Of a DNA stretch of 64,000 nucleotides, positions 60,595 through 64,000 are shown piece after piece. The stretch covers positions 43,441 to 107,440 of the forward strand of contig JAYUWK010000073.1 in NCBI GenBank assembly GCA_043753895.1, in the 5' to 3' direction. Under the pieces are notes generated by a model. The model did no database searches. It saw only the letters and a program-made list of their open reading frames with translations, and was not told the DNA's origin. Numbering within the stretch: the first letter of the stretch is position 1; each line of letters begins with the position of its first letter. This stretch comes from WLMZ01 sp043753895 (GTDB lineage: Bacteria > Actinomycetota > Acidimicrobiia > Acidimicrobiales > Ilumatobacteraceae). The translations under genes and the position numbers were made by a program.

Positions 60595-61830
60595 TCAGCC
60601 CTTCAGGTATGCGGCTGTTTCGCTACGCACGAGCGAGATGAGTGACTCCTGCGTGAGGTTCAGATCGAGGCCGTGGAGTCCCCAGTTGGGCAGGCCACCG
60701 GGCGCCAGATCATCGGCGCGCGGGTCTGATGGATCGGCGTTCACGGTGATGGCGAGATAGTGATAACGCTGGCTTACTTTGCATTCGCCGGTGATTAGGC
60801 CGGGCGCACCGACAAAGGACGTCGTGATCGGTGAGGCCGATGAAGCATTGGCGAACACCGACGCGCCGGAAGGCACCGCAACGTCGAGCACCCCGGGGCC
60901 GCCAGCGAGCGCGGCCGGGTTGGTGCATGCCGAGTCAGCCGTTGCGCTGGGCGCGCCGAAGAGCGCTCCGGGTTGGGGAGGTTCGCTGTCGCGGTAGGTC
61001 TGAAAAGTGATCACACAACCCACCTGGTCGTTGGCGCGACACAGTGGCATGTGCTGGGTATCCCCGCCCACGTCGCGGCCCGGCGCAACCCGGAACGAGG
61101 TGCCGGCAAGCATCGCCGACAGAATCAGTGTGCGCTGCTCGGGGTGAGGATCGACCTCTTCGCGCAGCAGGCGCACGGCATGGAAGCTGCCCTGTGAGTG
61201 GGCAAGGATGACCACTGGGCGACCGTGGTTGTCGTTGGCCAGATAGTGACGCCACGCATCCAGCACGTCGCCATAGGCAAGTGCCCAGCCCCGTGCAAAG
61301 TCCGTTACACGGGCCCCGTCGCCCGCGAGCCCGTCGGTCAATCGAGCCGAGAGGCCCTTCGTCAGGGCCGACAGTGTGACCGACCGATAGATCGGCACAA
61401 AAACGCGGCACACCTGATTGAAACGCGCCGCCTGCGAGATGGTGGTGCGAATCTCCGAATCAGCGCTGAGGTCGCTGTTGATGCCGACATCGTTACTGCT
61501 GGTCGGATACACGTAGAAGCAGTCCACCGGCGGGTCGGCAGCAACCGGGGACGGCTTGATCGTGAGGCTGCCGTTGGCCGCAACCTCGGTGATTGGGTAG
61601 GCCGTATGGCAGACATCGTTGGTCGTGTCGCCGCGACAGATCCAATTCGTCGGATCGGCGTAGATCGCGCTGGTAGAAGGCGGCGTCGTCGCAGGCACCG
61701 AACTGGGCGGGGAACTGGGCACCGAACTGGGCGGGGAACTGGGCGCGGACTCCGTTGTGCTGGCTGTCGCGCTCGAGCAGGCAGCACCCAACATGACCCC
61801 CATGGCGAGGACGAACACGCTGTGACGCAT
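60595..61830 (-). CDS. DUF3089 lipoprotein (lipase-like)
   Basis: 411 residues from the ATG at 61830 (MRHSVFVLAMGVMLGAAC, a lipoprotein signal with a lipobox Cys). After a Ser/Pro repeat linker comes the DUF3089 domain: WICRGDTTNDVCHTAYP, CFYVYPTSS, ALAYGDVLDAWRHYLAND and VVILAHSQGSFHAVRLL with the GHSQG-like nucleophile elbow (here AHSQGS). An alpha/beta-hydrolase acting outside the cell is likely; no substrate is known. It is divergent from the NUDIX-fold gene. Confidence 0.85.
   Translation of the reverse strand: MRHSVFVLAMGVMLGAACSSATASTTESAPSSPPSSVPSSPPSSVPATTPPSTSAIYADPTNWICRGDTTNDVCHTAYPITEVAANGSLTIKPSPVAADPPVDCFYVYPTSSNDVGINSDLSADSEIRTTISQAARFNQVCRVFVPIYRSVTLSALTKGLSARLTDGLAGDGARVTDFARGWALAYGDVLDAWRHYLANDNHGRPVVILAHSQGSFHAVRLLREEVDPHPEQRTLILSAMLAGTSFRVAPGRDVGGDTQHMPLCRANDQVGCVITFQTYRDSEPPQPGALFGAPSATADSACTNPAALAGGPGVLDVAVPSGASVFANASSASPITTSFVGAPGLITGECKVSQRYHYLAITVNADPSDPRADDLAPGGLPNWGLHGLDLNLTQESLISLVRSETAAYLKG
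61695..61742 (-). repeat. Two 24-bp in-frame tandem repeats in the lipoprotein linker
   Basis: Units 61695-61718 and 61719-61742 are identical by eye and encode two copies of an SSPPSSVP-type octapeptide just after the lipobox of the DUF3089 protein. Confidence 0.8.
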
Positions 61831-61898
61831 ATCAAAAGCGTAAGCCGCGAAACTCAGTGCCACATCTGGGATCATGTGAAGATTCCCCAAGGAGAGTC

Positions 61899-62435
61899 GT
61901 GAGCGATCAGATCGATACCAAGACGGGTTGGCTGAGCCCGGAGACGCTCGAGATCATTCGGGCCAACGTGCCGCTGGTCTATGTGGATGCCGTGCCCGTA
62001 CGCGTGAACTCGCTCGGGCGGGTGACCCACATCGGCTTACTGCTGCGCGCGGCTGCCGACGGCACGATCAGCCGAATGGTCGTGAGCGGCCGGGTGCTCT
62101 TCGGCGAGCGCATTCGTGATGCACTCATCCGTCATCTCGAGAAAGATCTCGGCCCGGTCGCGCTCCCGCGCATTCCTCCAAACCCGGCGCCGTTCACCGT
62201 GGTTGAGTACTTCCCCGACCCTGACCAGAGCGGGTTCCACGATCCCCGCCACCACGCCGTGAGCCTCGCGTATGTCGTGCCGGTGGATGGTGACTGCGCC
62301 CCCTCACAAGAGGCGCTCGACCTCGCTTGGTTCACGCCCGAGGAGGCCGTGAGTCCACGCGTACGCGCGGAAATGACCGCTGGCCACGATCGCCTGATCC
62401 GCTTCGCGCTCGCCCACGTCGGCGAGCTTCCATAG
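61899..62435 (+). CDS. NUDIX-fold protein of the DUF4916 family
   Basis: 178 residues from a GTG at 61899 with a strong Shine-Dalgarno (AAGGAGAG) a few bases upstream. GWLSPETLEIIRANVPLVYVDAVPVRVN and VVSGRVLFGERIRDALIRHLEKDLGP resemble the actinobacterial DUF4916 Nudix-fold group. The canonical Gx5Ex7REUxEE catalytic box is not recognisable (the equivalent segment is GERIRDALIRHLEKDLG), so hydrolase activity is doubtful. Function is unknown. Confidence 0.8.
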   Translation: MSDQIDTKTGWLSPETLEIIRANVPLVYVDAVPVRVNSLGRVTHIGLLLRAAADGTISRMVVSGRVLFGERIRDALIRHLEKDLGPVALPRIPPNPAPFTVVEYFPDPDQSGFHDPRHHAVSLAYVVPVDGDCAPSQEALDLAWFTPEEAVSPRVRAEMTAGHDRLIRFALAHVGELP

Positions 62436-62452
62436 CCGCACCCGGTGAGCTG

Positions 62453-62755
62453 TTACGAGCGACGGGACTTGCGCTTGCCGACGCCGATGGGATCGTGGCG
62501 TGCGAGTGGCGGGGTGGACACCACGGTGGTGGCATCGATGGGAACCTGAATGCCGTCGGAGTCGATGTCTACCGGGTCGGTGGGAGCCTCTTGCACCTGC
62601 ACCGAGTCGGGCTTCTTCTTGAGACCAAGGGCAACGTCGAGGCCGAACATTCCACCCGCGAGCGCAGCACCGGCATTGCCGTAGCGACGACGTGCGGTCT
62701 CGATGATGTCGTCATTGGTGATGTCGATCGGTTCCAGTTCCGGTTCGTCGCTCAC
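62453..62755 (-). CDS. Hypothetical protein, about 100 residues
   Basis: 100 residues from a GTG at 62755 (VSDEPELEPIDITNDDIIETARRRYGNAGAALAGGMFGLDVALGLKKKP). A short acidic N terminus, a predicted amphipathic helix and a GAALAGGMFGLDVALG stretch with some membrane affinity precede a low-complexity, basic tail (GKRKSRRS). The central RYGNAGAALAGGMFGLD segment looks conserved. No known family; the function is unknown. The gene is convergent with the NUDIX-fold gene and divergent from nei. Confidence 0.65.
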   Translation of the reverse strand: MSDEPELEPIDITNDDIIETARRRYGNAGAALAGGMFGLDVALGLKKKPDSVQVQEAPTDPVDIDSDGIQVPIDATTVVSTPPLARHDPIGVGKRKSRRS

Positions 62756-62828
62756 GGCTTCACTGTAACGGAACAGACCGCGAACGGGCATGGCACGGCG
62801 CCGCTCGCCGGGGGACTACTGTGGGACT

Positions 62829-63791
62829 GTGCCAGAGGGGGACACGGTCCATCGCACCGCTACAGCGCTGAGAACAGCGTTGGTTGGAAAGCCAACGGTG
62901 AGCTTCAACGCGCCACGCCTCGTCGGGCCCACGCCAGCGGTTGGGCGCACCATCGAGCGAGTGACCAGCCATGGCAAACACCTCGAGATCGTGTGGGACG
63001 ACGGGCTCACCCTGCACACCCACCAACGCATGACCGGTTCGTGGCACCTGTACCGAGTCGGCGAACGTTGGCACAAACCCACCAAGCAATTGCGTGTCGC
63101 AATCGAGGTCATCGACTGGGTTGCTGTGTGCTTCAATGCGCCAGTCGTCGAGACCTACCGCCAGTTCGATCGTCATCGCCACCCAGGCTTCGGCCGGCTC
63201 GGCCCTGACCTGTGCCAGCTCAATGCCGACCTCGACGAGTGCGTCGAGCGGATGCTCGATTACGCCGATCCCTCGATGCGCATTGCCGAGGTGCTGCTCG
63301 ATCAACACGTGGTATGTGGCGTCGGCAACGTGTATCGCAGCGAGGTGTTGTGGGCCGTCGGGCTGAGTCCGTTCGCAACGGTTGGTTCGGTGAGTGCGCA
63401 GGATGCTCGCGATCTCGTGTATACCTCGGCCCGCCTGCTGCGTGCCAACTTGGCCAACGATCGTCGCGTCACCGTGCCGGGTATGCGCGGTGGTCTCGCG
63501 GTCTACGGGAGAAACGGTCAGCGGTGTGAGCGCTGCGGTGACACCATCGAGGTACGTCGCATCGGCGAGATGAAGCGCCTGCTGTATTGGTGCCAGGGTT
63601 GTCAGGCCCGCGGTGATCAGCGTCTGGCGCCCACGCCGCCGCACGGTTTCGAACGCCCGATGGACCCGCATCCTGCTGCGGCGATCTTCTTGTCGGAACT
63701 CCCGTGGCGACGTACCACCGATGGCGACGACACGCTCACCCACGGCACCATCACCCACGACACACCCGACCCCCACGCTCGACCCGCATAG
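62829..63791 (+). CDS. Endonuclease VIII-type DNA glycosylase (Nei/Fpg family)
   Basis: 320 residues from the GTG at 62829, chosen so that the N terminus reads (M)PEGDTVHR: the catalytic Pro2-Glu3 of the family must follow the cleaved Met. GKHLEIVWDDGLTLHTHQRMTGSW is the beta-sandwich core, and LLDQHVVCGVGNVYRSEVLW is the helix-two-turn-helix. The zinc finger CERCGDTIEVRRIGEMKRLLYWCQGCQ closes the domain. It removes oxidised pyrimidines and nicks the abasic site. PEGDT favours Nei over Fpg (PELPE). A disordered 45-residue tail follows. Confidence 0.93.
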   Translation: MPEGDTVHRTATALRTALVGKPTVSFNAPRLVGPTPAVGRTIERVTSHGKHLEIVWDDGLTLHTHQRMTGSWHLYRVGERWHKPTKQLRVAIEVIDWVAVCFNAPVVETYRQFDRHRHPGFGRLGPDLCQLNADLDECVERMLDYADPSMRIAEVLLDQHVVCGVGNVYRSEVLWAVGLSPFATVGSVSAQDARDLVYTSARLLRANLANDRRVTVPGMRGGLAVYGRNGQRCERCGDTIEVRRIGEMKRLLYWCQGCQARGDQRLAPTPPHGFERPMDPHPAAAIFLSELPWRRTTDGDDTLTHGTITHDTPDPHARPA

Positions 63792-63895
63792 GCCGGCACC
63801 GTCAAGAGAGCCCGTCGATGATGGCCCGGCGGTGACTTCATGAATGCTCACCGCATGTCGACGTTGCGCTCAGCATTCACCAAGCGGCGGCGCCG

Positions 63896-64000
63896 TCAGG
63901 CGAGGCCGTTGATGATGGCCTGGGTGAGCACGCGGTGCACGCCTTCCCAGTTTGTTTCGGGTGGGCCGGCGCTCTTGAGTTCCAGACTGACGGGACCGTG
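63896..64000 (-). CDS. C-terminal end of an unidentified protein (partial)
   Basis: The last 34 codons and TGA stop of a minus-strand gene that begins outside the window. It ends SLELKSAGPPETNWEGVHRVLTQAIINGLA. The frame is open to the window edge with GC-rich third positions. Too short to identify. A tgaatgct/agcattca inverted repeat at about 63841-63878 lies just downstream and may be its terminator. Confidence 0.55.
   Translation of the reverse strand, partial: HGPVSLELKSAGPPETNWEGVHRVLTQAIINGLA

Noticed and set aside
1..64000. CRISPR array, rRNA operon or IS element
   Set aside because: No regularly spaced repeats, no rRNA-like segments and no transposase genes were seen. The only repeats are short in-frame tandem repeats, the hairpin pair and the attachment-like pair.

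Overview
The window is a high-GC bacterial chromosome segment with dense, often overlapping genes and frequent GTG/TTG starts. The gene families point to an actinobacterium. These include a mycofactocin locus, NDMA-type alcohol dehydrogenases, a HelD/HelR RNA polymerase-recycling ATPase, tandem LCP cell-wall ligases, a paired ArsA-like ATPase set like mycobacterial Rv3679/Rv3680, and DUF3105, DUF3089 and DUF4916 proteins. Class Acidimicrobiia is my best guess, but that is inference. Most of the window is ordinary chromosomal housekeeping and lipid or secondary metabolism.

Layout. 0-10 kb: the 3' end of groEL with a strong terminator, a CoA-type NUDIX hydrolase, a secreted phospholipase A2, an aromatic amino acid decarboxylase, an epoxide-hydrolase-like enzyme, guaA, an NlpC/P60 hydrolase, an APH-type kinase and a dienelactone hydrolase. 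10-19 kb: an AbiEi/DUF559-type gene bracketed by two near-identical 47-nt hairpins, an acyl-CoA ligase, pirin, a VapBC-type toxin-antitoxin pair, two SDRs, a CoA-transferase and an ABC exporter. 19-31 kb: the mycofactocin region. A minus-strand run holds a DUF3105 lipoprotein gene, mftA (43 codons), mftB, mftC, plsY and a FadH/OYE-type flavoenzyme. Divergent from it lie helR, two NDMA-dependent alcohol dehydrogenases, and an overlapping MoxR ATPase followed by a VWA protein. MftABC make the redox cofactor that nicotinoprotein alcohol dehydrogenases are thought to need, so the two halves probably form one redox module. mftD, mftE, mftF and mftG are not in the window.

31-50 kb: tandem LCP proteins, a MscS channel, valS, then sulfate activation and siroheme genes (precorrin-2 dehydrogenase, cysH, cysD, cysN, uroporphyrinogen methyltransferase) running into cysS, an MFS transporter and an OatA-like acyltransferase. 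cysH and cysD each carry a one-base frameshift. After them come a large lipoprotein hydrolase and an acyl-CoA dehydrogenase. 50.9-53.9 kb: a small integrative element in the 3' end of that dehydrogenase gene. It has a tyrosine integrase, a DUF3800-like gene and degraded cargo, and ends in a second, diverged 83-bp copy of the dehydrogenase 3' end. 54-64 kb: a broken DinB gene, a frameshifted serine hydrolase, a cytochrome P450, a luciferase-like monooxygenase, an ArsA-like heterodimer pair with complementary P-loop defects, a DUF3089 lipoprotein, a NUDIX-fold protein and a Nei-type DNA glycosylase.

No rRNA, tRNA, CRISPR array or insertion sequence was recognised. All four frameshifts I reconstructed are explained by one missing C or G in a short C/G run, so assembly error must be excluded before the genes are called dead.
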